From Proteles cristata cristata (taxonomy: Eukaryota; Chordata; Mammalia; Carnivora; Hyaenidae), in contig JAESUZ010001066.1 of assembly GCA_017311185.1 (NCBI GenBank), positions 1-64,000 of the forward strand: a stretch of 64,000 nucleotides of DNA, written 5' to 3'. The notes below the pieces were generated by a model, which did not search any database, was not told the DNA's origin, and saw nothing but the letters and a program-made list of their open reading frames with translations. Positions 34,014 to 44,893 of this stretch are shown here, in pieces. The number at the start of each line of letters is the position of its first letter. Positions within the stretch are counted from its first letter, which is position 1. The position numbers and the translations under genes are program-made.

Positions 34014-35733
34014 TTGCAGCTTTATGGCTTTGTGATTTCCAGCTGTACAAACGAGCATTCTACTAGCACTGTGAAACAGTCAACAATTCCATTTTCTTCC
34101 ATCTCAAAGACTGGGACAGTCACCATCTTGATACCTATAGCAATATCTAGAATGACAACACGAGGGGTCTCAACAAATATAACTTTCACCACCTCGGTGT
34201 CACAAAACATACCCCAGATGCCATCGACAATGACCACAACCCACAACAGTTCAGAGCCATCTGTTTCTTCATCAGTAACAAGTATGTATCAAAATTGACC
34301 TATGTTTCCTGTGCTGAAAATACTAGTTAAATGCCACATTTATGCCTTTGTTGCAGTCTGCAAAAATAGAAATGATGTCATGTTAAATAAATTAAGGGTA
34401 TAGGTCCTAGTATTCTTGTCCCTGTGGAAAATGAGTTTCCAATTTAATCAGGCCCAGTAATGACTATGAATAAGTGATTTTTCCTACCAGAGGATTGTAC
34501 TTTGACATGAGTTGAAAATATGTCATGCCTTTACCTCCTGGACCCCTCCTTAGAGAACAGAATTAGGCAGCATCAGTCTACATGAGTTCTAAACCAAATG
34601 GCTGACTTTGATTTTCACTCGTATGTGCCATAAAGATATTTTCCAACAGTATTAGATACAATCACATGTGTAGTAACAGAGTGTCAGTGCTCTTCATTTG
34701 CTGTATTTGTTTAAAATATAATGCCTGTGAAACTACAAATTCAGAACCTTCACATTTTCTTTTGAACTTATTCAAAGTTTAGTTCCACTTAAAAGCTAGT
34801 GATTACATTTTTGGCAAGAGCAGACTTTATAGTATCTTCAGTGTATTGTTTTAAATGTTTATTTATTTTTGAGAGAGACAGAAAGAGAGACAGCAGGGGA
34901 GGGGCAGAGAGAGAGGGAGACATGACCCAGAGCAGGCGCCAGGCTCTGAGCAGAGCCTGACACGGGCCTTGAACTCACAAACCGTGAGATCATGACCTGA
35001 GCCAAAGTTGGACACTCAACCAATTGAGCCATGCAGGCTCCCCTCGTGTATTTTTGTATGTTTCTACTCCACAGTTTTATTACTACAACTTATATTTTGA
35101 AGTCAACTGTAACATCTCAAGGCCTTGTGATGTGATAAAATCAAAATAGTCTCAACTTCCAATTTATTCAAAGGGAGAAATTTCAGTTAGAACCATTTAT
35201 TCAGATTGGATCCAGTTGCAAGATTACAGGTGTGTTGTCCAGACCTATTGTTAAGGCATGAACCCTTAAGAGGATCAATAAGGGGAAAAAAAAAAAATCC
35301 CCAAATCATGCTGACTCTGAAGTTGTGGTAGGCGATCCAAGTTCAGCACCACAAACAGCTTCAGATGCTGGGATCGCAGTTCTGGGGCAGAAGGCAATGG
35401 GGAGAAGTGTTAGATCAACTAGAGCCCAGCAGTTACTAAACACACAACAGGCTGGAAAGCAACTTTCTACAAGGAGACGTCCTCTTCCCCTATTCAGCAT
35501 TCTTAAGTTTTAGCCTATGAGGATGTTTCTTAAAAACACCAAAGCGTATTCTTTTTTGTTTTCTTCTAGTCACAGCAACTATTAATTCTAAAAAAAAAAA
35601 AAAAATACAAAATCAAAATTTGGTGGTATTGCATTAACACTGGAAGTCTGTTGATTCTTTACAGTGGATGTAAAATGTATTATTCAAGAAGAGGCATCTG
35701 GTATAGAACTATGTGAGTTTTGATCAGCCAGGA
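34014..35733 (+). pseudogene. TMEM123: TMEM123 (porimin)-like unprocessed pseudogene fragment
   Basis: Two exon-like blocks match the mucin-like protein TMEM123. Block 1 (34020-34280) follows attcttgcag and reads SSCTNEHSTSTVKQS, then GVSTNITFTTSVSQN, then TTTHNSSEPSVSSSVT, ending at ACAA then GTATGT. Block 2 (35571-35732) follows ttttcttctag. Its first bases complete the split codon so that SSVT continues as ITATINS, as in TMEM123. It then gives the transmembrane segment KMYYSRRGIWYRTM-like and stops at a GTGAGT donor. Intron sequence is retained, so this is a genomic duplicate rather than an ordinary cDNA copy. It is broken: a 16-base A-run shifts the frame, an 18-base segment is missing and a one-base loss creates a stop. 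The signal-peptide and last exons are not seen. It lies antisense in a MOXD1 intron. A SINE interrupts its intron at 34852-35043. Confidence 0.8.
34852..35043 (-). mobile_element. CanSINE inside the TMEM123-like pseudogene intron
   Basis: Complete reverse copy with a short internal deletion. TSD GTGTATTGTTT / GTGTATTTTTG. Confidence 0.9.
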
Positions 35734-35835
35734 CATTTCTGTGTTTCTTCAAATGTCACAAGAAAATACCAGAACGGGGCCACAGATTCACGAATTACAT
35801 TCCTGCTAATCCTCTATGCCCAAAGTAGATTGTTT

Positions 35836-35942
35836 AAAAACATGAAAGGTGTCACAAGTTTGCATGTCATCCTTGCACAGAGCCCATGCTAATCTTCTCT
35901 GTACCATTCCAATTTTAGTATGTGTGCGGCCAAAGTAAGCAC
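35836..35942 (-). pseudogene. U6 snRNA pseudogene
   Basis: The reverse complement aligns over about 107 bases with U6 snRNA, from a GTGCT-like 5' end to a terminal T run. The ACAGAGA box and the adjacent AAGATTAGCATGG are intact, while the 5' stem and the GCGCAAGG region carry substitutions (for example CTGTGCAAGG). I see no U6-type proximal element or TATA box upstream, so it is most likely an inactive retrocopy. TSDs are not clear. Confidence 0.9.
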
Positions 35943-35945
35943 TAT

Positions 35946-35995
35946 TAAAGCTGTTTTATTGATGAATACGCAAGTACCCTTGAGAGTTAAAAATA
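35946..35995 (+). repeat. Partial third copy of the 33.2-kb repeat
   Basis: AAAGCTGTTTTATTGATGAA and ACGCAAGTACCCTTGAGAG match 33151-33205 in direct orientation. It begins a few bases beyond the U6 5' end. Confidence 0.65.
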
Positions 35996-36407
35996 TTATG
36001 GTTTACAGTCATCAGTTTCTGAATGTGAATTAATTAGGTTCTTTTGCCAAACACTTCAACAACATAAAAATACATAAATATAAAATATTTTAAAATTATC
36101 TTTAAGAAAGTTTTTAACAGCATTCTTAGTACACATATTATTCTTTGAATTTTAATAGATTATTAATAAGCTCTGAAGTTGCTTTTAGCCTTACATTAAC
36201 AAGTATTAATGTTCAGCTAACTGAGATATTCAGTGAACTGGAGGTCACCTAGCTCCTCTAAGAAATGTTACATTAATACCAATAGGGCCTGCAAGCGCTG
36301 TGAGAGATCTGATGGTCAGGAGACTTAGGTCCCTTCTTAGCTGTGCCATTAAACAGCTATGTGACATCACTGTGAGCAAGTCACAGGACACTGGCTTTCT
36401 TTCCATC

Positions 36408-36487
36408 ATTATATATATTATATTTAATATATTTATATTAATATAATATATTTAATATAAAATAGATATTACATATATATATATTAG
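36408..36487. repeat. AT-rich low-complexity repeat
   Basis: TATTTAATATA-type units beside the right arm of the inverted repeat. Confidence 0.75.
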
Positions 36488-36692
36488 AGCTTTTAAGAAC
36501 TCTAATAACCTCCTGTTTTTCTCACACCAAGCTAGTATACTTGGACAAGTCAAGAAGGACATTCCATCTTTCCCACCCAGTTTTATTTTGCCCTGCAAAT
36601 GTAAAAGCAAAAGTAAGATGCAGATATATTTAGCTATAGATAATAAAACTTCTTTAACTCTCTCAAGGGCACTTGCATATATATTTTTTACA
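36483..36692 (-). repeat. Right arm of diverged inverted repeat
   Basis: Reverse complement of 33172-33350 with shared blocks such as TGTGAGAAAAACAGGAGG and GTTAAAGAAGTTTTATTATC. The arms enclose the TMEM123-like fragment, a SINE and the U6 pseudogene. Confidence 0.8.
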
Positions 36693-36709
36693 TATGTATA
36701 AAATACAAC

Positions 36710-36880
36710 GTCGAATTCTCAAAACAACCTCATGAGTTTAGGTAATAGAACTATCACATATTTTATAAATGCAGACAATAACGCACATGTAAGTTAAGAA
36801 ATGTGCCCAACTGTCGGAGCCCAGATTTGGCCACTGGTGACCTGAATCAGGAATTAGTGCCCCTAAACCACCATGCCGAT
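36710..36880 (-). mobile_element. MIR fragment
   Basis: CTCAAAACAACCTCATGAGT, AAGTTAAGAAATGTGCCCAA and GAGCCCAGATTTGG are reverse MIR. It abuts the Tigger-like element at 36884. Confidence 0.6.
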
Positions 36881-36883
36881 ATA

Positions 36884-37763
36884 CAGTAAAACCTTGGTTT
36901 ATGAGCATAATTCATTCCAGAAACACGCTTGTAATCCAAAGCACTTGTATATCAAAGCAAATTTCCCCATAAGAAATAATGGCAACTTAGAGGATTCTTT
37001 CCACAGACCCAAAATACCCATATAAAATGATTATAATACCATAATATAATTAAAAATAATAAGGAAAATACAAAATAGAAAGGAAAATAAACAAATTAAC
37101 CTGCATTTCCTTTTGAAAACCTTCATGGCTGGCGTGAGGGAAATGAGAGCAGAGGATTACTGTGTAGGACGACTTTCACTATCACTAATGGAATCACTGC
37201 GACCAATAGGCTCAATGGAATCTTTTTCTGCATGGGGGCCATTGTATACATTAGCATGGATGTTCACTACAGTATAGTATTAATAAATTCTTGTCATATA
37301 CTGTATTTAATATAACTGGCAATAAGGCAGCAAAGGGTCTATATCTGCAGACAGCCTGACCTAGAATGAAGCAAAGCGTTCCTAAGCTGTCTCGTGTACA
37401 GAAAAGCAAAGGACTGTCCCACTGGTGCTTTGAAGTGACCAAAAATTCACTAGCGCCGGTTGTGGGCACCTTCCAACAATCTAGAAATCACTGATTTCTG
37501 TCAAACACTGAGGCCTGAGACTGAGCATCCAAGCATGGGAGACAATCACCCACAACCCCACAGCGAGAGACAGAGAGTGACAGACAGACAGACACTGAGA
37601 GACAGAGAGACAGAGAAGAACCATTGGCTAAGTTGTGATGATGTGACATTTGGTGTCATGTACTATGTATGTTGCAAGACAGTGCTCATTTACCTAGTTA
37701 AAATTTATTAGAAATGTTTGCTCGTCTTGCAGAACAAGCTACTTGCAATCCAAGGTTTTACTG
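36884..37763. mobile_element. Tigger-like non-autonomous DNA transposon
   Basis: About 880 bases bounded by inverted termini CAGTAAAACCTTGG and CCAAGGTTTTACTG, with a TA at the left flank (right flank changed to TC). The start reads on through a conserved block about crossing to unmatched AT-rich DNA. There is no transposase frame, so it was mobilised in trans. It resembles carnivore Tigger1-type elements (pogo/Tc1-mariner) as I recall them; the subfamily is unverified. Confidence 0.8.
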
Positions 37764-38026
37764 TCCTCCTATCTTGAATGGCAGGCAGGGGAGTAAGTGA
37801 GACAGTGTCAGTGCTCTACCAAGGTCCCCCCAGGTTTCTTTAACCTTTTCTGTATACCTGTCACCCAGGTTCCGGGGGCCTGGCTTCCAACCACTTGCCC
37901 TTGTGACTTTCTTCAAAGGCCTGGTCTTGGACTCACTTCCCAAGGAGCAAGAAATGCCCAACAATACACATTACTCTGAAGAAAGTGAAAGGGACATCTC
38001 TAAACAAAATGTGTGTTTTCCCTGGG

Positions 38027-38378
38027 TGCTATGGACTGAATAGTTACGTCTCCCTCAAATTCACATATGGCTATTCTAACTCCCAAGGTGATGGCATTGG
38101 AAGGTGGGCCTCTGGGGGACAATTAAGTCATGATGGTAGATCTCTCATACATGGGATCAGTGCCTTTATAAAAGAGACCTCACAGAATTCCTTTGCCCCT
38201 TTCACCATGTAGGGACCCAGTGAGAAGATGGCCGTTGATGAAGAAATGGATCTCACCAGATACACAATCCTCTGGCATCCTGATCTTGGATTCCAGAGCT
38301 GTGAGAAACAAATTTCTGCTGTTTCTTAGCTGCCCAGTCTATGGTGCTCTGTTAGAGCACCTTGAGTGGACTAAGATA
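38027..38378 (+). mobile_element. MLT1A-type solitary LTR
   Basis: TGCTATGGACTGAATAGTTA, GGTGATGGCATTGGAAGGTG, CTTTATAAAAGAGACCTCAC and the end GTGGACTAAGATA match MLT1A. Confidence 0.85.
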
Positions 38379-38639
38379 ATGGGATTAGGCTAAAGCTGGA
38401 AATACAATGCAATCACACCCTTGCTAGGCTCTTCTGTTCCTTACCCTTACTCTCCCACTTCTCCTGGCACTTCCTTAATTAGTCATTTGCACACATATCC
38501 ATCTCTCAAGGGACTGCATCTGAGAACCCAGTATAAAACAAGTAGCATAATGGAAGAGCATTTTATTAGGCCACATGTTTTGGGGTGTCAATCTAATTTG
38601 AGGGGCTTAAAATCTTGCCCCCTTACTTTCTATTACTTA

Positions 38640-39020
38640 TTTCTTACTTATTTCTCTATATTGAAGTATATTTGACATACAACATTGTGTAAATTTAAGG
38701 CGGACGGCATGTTGATTTGAAACATTTATATACTGTGGGGACTCCTGGGTGGCTCAGTTAGTTAAGCGTCTGACTTCAGCTCAGGTCGTGATCTTGCAGT
38801 TTGTGGGGTTGAGTCCTGCAAGGGGCTCTGTGCTGACAGCTCAGAGCCTGGACTCTACATTGGATTCTGTGTGTGTCTCTCTCTCTGCCTCTTCCCTGCT
38901 CACTCTCCATCTCTCTCTTTCTCTCTCAAAAATAAACTTAAAAAATTTTTTAAATATAAACTTTTTTAAAAAAAGAAACATGTATATACTGTAATACAAT
39001 TGTCATTATATGATCATCAA
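38640..39020. mobile_element. Old L1-type 3' fragment split by a SINE
   Basis: TTGAAGTATATTTGACATAC and AACATTGTGTAAATTTAAGG resemble an L1M tail segment. The SINE at 38737-38974 lies within it. Orientation is uncertain. Confidence 0.3.
38737..38974 (+). mobile_element. CanSINE, older subfamily
   Basis: 18-bp TSD GAAACATTTATATACTGT with one mismatch, at 38719 and 38975. Confidence 0.94.
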
Positions 39021-39089
39021 ACATGCTAAAAGACTAGGTCTTAATTATTCCCACCACAAAAATGAATTGATAGTTATGTGACTTTCCAT

Positions 39090-39250
39090 CTCTTTTTCCT
39101 AGTTGCTCAACTTCTGTCTCAGTTTCCTTATCAGTAAATTAGTGATAAGAAGGTTTACTTAGAAGGTTACTTGAGCATCAAATAGCTGGGACATCTGAAG
39201 CAACTGACACCTTGTAGGTGTTCAAAGAATGATGTATTTTTATTATAAGT
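39090..39250 (+). mobile_element. MIR fragment
   Basis: GTCTCAGTTTCCTTATCAGT and TTGTAGGTGTTCAAAGAATG match MIR 3' half. Confidence 0.5.
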
Positions 39251-39585
39251 TGGATTCTTGGCTTTAAATACAATTTTAACATTGCACCCAAATAAATAAC
39301 AAGTCCGTACTAGTAATTTATTCACAAGGTCCAGTATTTCAAAATCTAATTTTAAGACTTTTATGTTACAAATATTCAGGCAAAAAAAATGTATATCCAT
39401 GGTCACATGTTTTATTGCAAATATGTAATCATATGAAATATATATTTATGTGTGTCATGCCAATTTATTTAGGATTCGATCGTCAAAGTTTTTTTTATGT
39501 AATAATATTTTCTCTACAGAGAACGTTTTCTGCAATATGACCTCCTCCTTCTTCTAAAAAGAAACATGATTACACTGACACTTCT

Positions 39586-40015
39586 TTTTTTTATTTTATT
39601 TTTTTTTATTTTGACAGAGAGAGAGCACTCAAGCTGGGGAGAGAGGCAGAGGAGGAGAGAGAATCTATTTTTTTTTTAAGTTCATTTATTTATTTTGAGA
39701 GAGAGGGAGAGCGAATGAACAGAGGATGAGCAGAGAGACAGGGAGAGAGGGAATCCCAAGCATAATCCACACTGCGAGCACAGAGCCTGATGTGGGACTC
39801 GATGTGAGATCATGACACGAGCCGAAATCAAGAGTTGAACAGTTAACTGACTTAGCCACCCAGACATCCTGAGAGAGAGAGAGAGAGAAAATCTTAAGCA
39901 GGCTCCATGCTCAGCATGAAGCTGGACACAGGGTTTGATCCCATAACCCTGGGATCATGACCTGAGCTGAAATCAAGAGTCGGACGCTCAAACCCCTGAG
40001 CCACCCAAGCACCCC
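39586..40015 (-). mobile_element. CanSINE (outer), interrupted by another SINE
   Basis: TSD TACACTGACACTTCT / TACACTGACATTTCT at 39571 and 40016. The inner SINE occupies 39667-39880. Confidence 0.88.
39667..39880 (-). mobile_element. CanSINE (inner) nested in the outer copy
   Basis: Inserted in the (GA)n tract of the outer copy. TSD GAGAGAGAATCT / GAGAGAGAAAATCT. Confidence 0.88.
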
Positions 40016-40117
40016 TACACTGACATTTCTCATGTGTATTTATGCACTGTTTTGAATATAGATTTCCCTTACCATTTTGCTCTGAAAATATTTTCTCTCA
40101 AAGAGATGTCTTCCATT

Positions 40118-40290
40118 CATTCAGGCATTCTTCATTCATTCATTCATTCACTCAACTAACTGAAGAAAAAATACTCCTCCTATGACTCTTTGTCAGATGC
40201 CCAGAAGTAAACCAACATGGATTTGACAGTCATGCAGTTTATATTCCAGAAAGGTAGAGAAGTTGAGGCTAGAGAATGATAATTTTTGGT
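40118..40290 (-). mobile_element. L2 3' end fragment
   Basis: CATTCATTCATTCATTCACT, then AGATGCCCAGAAGTAAACC and GCAGTTTATATTCCAGAAAG, in reverse L2 order. Confidence 0.45.
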
Positions 40291-41089
40291 TGCTTCCCAG
40301 CATCAGTTTCCCCAGAAGAACTACCAGGATCCTGCATTAGCTCAGCCACATCATTTGACAAATGATTCCCACTTCCCTTAAGTGGCCTAAATCCATCTGC
40401 ATGATCTCAATCTTGAAATGAACTCAAATTTGTCAAACCACAGGGACTTTTTACATGGTGGCTGACAGAAGAGCTGTCCTCCCAAAATAAAAGACAAAGT
40501 GCTATTTCAGGAGTTTGGGCTACCATTTTTCTACCATAAGGGAAAAGGATGCCTAAGGATGAGGCCCACACAGTATTAAGGGCAAAGCTCAAAATGAGGC
40601 TGTAGCTCTTGAAACATCATAGATCTCTGCACAGAGGGATATGCTTGAAATAAACCCAAGCGACATTCAGCTGAAATAAAAATGAGTTCGATGCTGATAA
40701 TAATTATCAATGACAATTGTTTTCTTCAATCACCTTTGGTTTCCTTCCCCTCTTCATGGAAACTGAGCTGACTACTACTACTTCTGGATTAATTCAGAAG
40801 CTTTGTTAATTCAGACTTCTGAAAAACACAAAAAGAAGTTCCCCAAGTAACTAGTAGTTGTGTCCTATAATGTGTCTGGAAACCACATATTCTCATGAGA
40901 ACACTGAATATTTAGAGCATGCCAAAACAGTATGAGTCATCCTAATTTCTATTTCTCATTTTCAAAATATGTTTCAAGTTATTCTCTAGGCACAGCATAC
41001 ATCCCAGTCCACACTTCTATACATCCCACTCGGATTACACCAATAGCCACCTACTTATTCTTGGACGCTTAGGAGGTAGCTTTCCAGAC

Positions 41090-41440
41090 AATACCCCATA
41101 TCCCAACCAATCTTCCCAAATCACTTTTAATCTCGTACATTTGATCGATAATATTCAATGGCTCCACACCACCCATTCTATAGCTGATCAAGTCCACTCT
41201 TCTTTTTCTAACATTCAGGATCTTATGTGGTTTGCTGCATGTTACCTACACAGTCCCCTATGCATGAATTCCCGGTCACAGGGATCCGTTCCTTTTATGC
41301 ACCATGTTGTTCTTACCTCCATGGTTTCATTCCGTGTTTTCTTCACCCAATATGTCCTCCTCCTGACTCTTGAAAGTCCAGGTTTTGTTTCCCCTGGATA
41401 CCTTCTCTGATTACTTTGGCACACATTTGCCTTGTTTCTC
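41090..41440 (+). mobile_element. L2-like fragment
   Basis: Pyrimidine-rich text such as CTCCTCCTGACTCTTGAAAG then TACCTTCTCTGATTACTTTG resembles decayed L2. Confidence 0.4.
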
Positions 41441-41457
41441 TAAGCTTCTTTCAGGAG

Positions 41458-41620
41458 GCAGTACTATGTGGTAGCATGAGGCCAAAGACTTGGTTTGGAA
41501 TTCAACATCTGGCACTTACTAGCTGTGTGACCTAAGACAGATTGCTTAACTTTACTGAAACTCAGTTTTCTTGTTTACAAAATAAAAATACAAATCAACT
41601 TTTAATCCATTATAAAAAGT
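41458..41620 (+). mobile_element. MIR
   Basis: GGCACTTACTAGCTGTGTGA then AACTCAGTTTTCTTGTTTAC are MIR core and 3' text. Confidence 0.65.
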
Positions 41621-42439
41621 AAAGGAGAAAATGTGCCTAGCACATAATCCCTTGCATCAAGCAGTCTCAAACTAGACTCAGTTCTGTACAACTTAGTACT
41701 TTTTTTATTGAATGTAATTAGTGCATACACAACAGTTTCTCTCCTTATTTGGAGTAGCAACTCGCTGTTTTGCCAACTTGTTGACAATTCATTATGTGGA
41801 GCAGACTTTTTCAAGGACTGTATTATTTGTTGTAATTGTCTGTTGTAATAAAAATATGCCATCAAGACTAAATCTTGCTAGCTTTCCTTTTGGTATGCTC
41901 TTGCTTACATCTTTATAAGTATGAGCTGTTTTTAAACAATACGTTGAATTGTTTTTCAGATTAATCTGCATTTCATGGCAATTCATGGAATTGAAAGTTC
42001 ATAGAAAGTAGATGTGATTTTACTGTTTCACACTGCAGGATTTAAAGTTCTCTAAACTAATTTTATTACTTCAACACATGACTTTCCATGCAACAACATG
42101 TATATCAGAGATATGAGCATATATGGATTTCTTCAAATGCTGTGCAGAGCAGGGAGACACATGTGGATCAACAGGTTTTACAGAGGATAAGAATTCAGAA
42201 AATGGGGGGCTTCTCATAGGAACATAGCTCATCACAGAATGACAGAGGACAAAGATCTGTGTAATAAAATGCACAGGAACTACAACTTTATTTCATGTGA
42301 CCCTTCTTTTATCCTGGAGCAGTGAATTAAAGGTTAATAGAGGAAAGAACTGGAAGCAGCACTCACTTGAGCAAAAAGATAAGTAAACATTAAATTACCA
42401 AAACAATGAGGAGAATAGTTGCAACATTTATGTCACGTA

Positions 42440-42556
42440 AAGGGCTGGTTCCTCTAACACAGTGAGAAGGTAGCCATAACTGCTAAGTCCAGATACAAGA
42501 CCTCAGAATTAAACCTACCTTGCTGGGTTAAGGCAGCCCAAGCAGACTAATACAGA
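42440..42556 (+). mobile_element. MaLR/MLT1 3' end remnant
   Basis: CCTACCTTGCTGGGTTAAGG and GCAGACTAATACAG resemble the last part of an MLT1/MST LTR. The rest is too decayed to place. Confidence 0.35.
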
Positions 42557-42569
42557 AAATTTGTAAATG

Positions 42570-43290
42570 GCATCAAACTGAAAATAATTTAATGTTGTTC
42601 TTTATTAAATTATATAAAATTTAGGCAATGAACCACCATACAATCAAAAAAGAACAGGATAGTTTTATATATAATGTAGTGGAGCATTTCCAGTACATAC
42701 CATTAAATGTAAAAAGCAAGTGTCAAAATATATACTGTAATCCTATTGAGGTCTAAAAATAAAAGCAAGAACTTTATAAACTTAAAACTTAAAAATATAA
42801 ACTTTATATTTTATAATAAATATAAAGAAAGAGGGATGAAAATACACACAGAAATAAACATAAACATAAAGGTATATGATTGCATACATATAGAAAATTT
42901 CAGGGGCACCTGGGTGGCTAAGTCAGTTAAGTGTCTGGCTTTGGCTCGGGTTATGATCTCACCGTTTGTGAGTTCAAGTCCTGCATCAAGCTCTGTGGTG
43001 ACAGCTCAGAGCCTGGAGCCTGCTTCAGACTCTCTGTCTCCCTCTCTCTCTGCCCCTCCCCAGTTTGTTTGCTTTCTCTCTCTCTCTCTCTCAAAAATAA
43101 ATAAACATTAAAATTTTTTTTTCAAAAAAAAGAAAATTTCAGAAAAGTACAAGAAAATATTAATTTGGCTTACAGGAAATAGAAGTTGAATGGTAGAAGT
43201 TAGAGCTTTTTGCTTTTTACTTCATGGCTTTCTGTATTTGAACTTTTTACACTGAACAAATATTAATTTTATAATATATTTTTAAAATTC
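42570..43290 (+). mobile_element. Old L1M 3' UTR fragment split by a SINE
   Basis: GAGCATTTCCAGTACATACC, TAAATGTAAAAAGCAAGTG and, after the SINE, TTACTTCATGGCTTTCTGT and GAACTTTTTACACTGAACAA resemble old L1 3' ends. The SINE at 42904-43130 interrupts it. Confidence 0.45.
42904..43130 (+). mobile_element. CanSINE, older subfamily
   Basis: Perfect 12-bp TSD AGAAAATTTCAG at 42892 and 43131. Confidence 0.94.
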
Positions 43291-43397
43291 TGGTTTCATC
43301 ACCTACAATTTGAATGTCCCTGACAAGTTAAAGAATATGTGAGGTAGAGATTATCTGTCTCCTACTTCACAAGGTGATCTTAAGAATTACATGAGAG

Positions 43398-43625
43398 AAT
43401 GGGATGCTTGGGTGGCTCAGTCGGCTAAGAGGCCAACTTCAGCTCAGGTCATGACTTAACAGTCTGTGAGTTCAAGCCCTGCAACAGGCTCTGTGCTGAC
43501 AGCTCAGAGCCTGGTGCCTGCCTCAGATTCTGTGTCTCCCTCTCTTTCTGCCTCACCTCTACTCATGCTCTCTGTTTCTATTTCTCAAAAAATGAATAAA
43601 AATGTTAAAAAAAAAAAAAAAAAAA
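43398..43625 (+). mobile_element. CanSINE, first of a tandem pair
   Basis: TSD AAGAATTACATGAGAG at 43382 and 43626. The latter also serves as left flank of the next SINE. Confidence 0.92.
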
Positions 43626-43641
43626 AAGAATTACATGAGAG

Positions 43642-43866
43642 GGGAGCCTGGGTGGCTCAGTAGGTTGAGCGTCCGACTTCAACTCAGGTCATGATCTCAC
43701 AGCTCCTGAGTTTGAGTCCCGCATTGGGCTCTGGGCTGACAGCTCAGAGCCTGCAGCCTGTTTCAGATTCTGTGACCCCCTCTCTCTCCACCTCTCCCCT
43801 GCTCATGCTCTGTCTCTGTTTCTGTCTCTTAAAAATGAATAACATTAAAAAAATTTTTAAGAAGAA
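43642..43866 (+). mobile_element. CanSINE, second of a tandem pair
   Basis: Right flank AATAATTTCATGAGA matches the shared AATTACATGAGA target. Confidence 0.9.
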
Positions 43867-44465
43867 AAATAATTTCATGAGATATTGGGAAACTCCTCAC
43901 AGTGCATGGTATATACAAAGCATTCATCAAATGTTTGTTTTGATATTTCCCATGCATAATCTATCTATGTTATTACATATGAATTAGATATATGCTATGC
44001 TATTATACTTAATCGTATAAAACAGAGCCTCCAAGAACCTTCAAAATTGTTTCTTTCCCTACACAATGCAAATTAATCTATTTCCTCTCATGGTGTTTTA
44101 AATTAAAACTTGTTATTTAGAGAAATAATTGACCGGGATGTATATGGGGCTAGGGTTCTAGAACAATATGTTGATCCTCTGCAAACCCAATTATATATTC
44201 CAAGTTTTTAGGCTCTTAGAAAAACAAAAAGAAAAAACAATAAATACCAAAAGAGTTTTCTACCCCAAACCTGTTGTCAAAACTTCACAGTCCCACAGCA
44301 GATGTGAGTATAGGTGGCTCCCCCCTGACTAGGTGCAGCTCCCACTGGTAGGGTCTCCACAGGGACCCTCAGACCTTTCTTGGTTCTGCATCAAACGTTT
44401 TCTGTCTCCGGATTGTTTTGCACTTTGTAATCTCCTTTGAAGTAATGGTTGCTAGTCTGCTTTTT

Positions 44466-44492
44466 GTGGTTGTTGTTGTTGTTGTGTGTGAT
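44466..44492. repeat. (TTG)n simple repeat
   Basis: GTTGTTGTTGTTG then TGTGTG. Confidence 0.75.
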
Positions 44493-44893
44493 TTTTCTTT
44501 CTTTTACAGTTTAAAGGCCTAATAATTCCATCCATGAAAGGACAGAACTCAATTACTAACAGATGATCCTTATGATAAAATGTCACAACCCCAAACTAGA
44601 GGAAAGAAAAACAACTTCATTTTTCATTTACTCCAGTACAACTTAAACATAAAAAGAACCAATTTAATTGTCTGTATTATAAACTATCTTTTGAAAACTT
44701 ATTTTCAGGGCACCTGGGTGGCTCAGTCGGTTGAGTGTCCAACTTCGGCTCAGGTCATGATTTCTCGGTTCGTGAGTTTGAGACCCGTCCGGCTCTGTGC
44801 TGACAGCTCAGATTCTGCATCTCTCCCTCTCTCTCGGCTCTTCCCCTGCTCATACTCTGTCTATTTCTGTCTCTCAAAAATAAATAAACATTA

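Noticed and set aside
34014..34298. 94-codon Ser/Thr-rich open frame as a live mucin gene
   Set aside because: It matches only one exon of TMEM123, and the following exon is frameshifted and has a stop.
37460..37711. 83-codon frame as a transposase remnant
   Set aside because: No DDE or helix-turn-helix motifs; lies in the non-coding body of the Tigger-like element.
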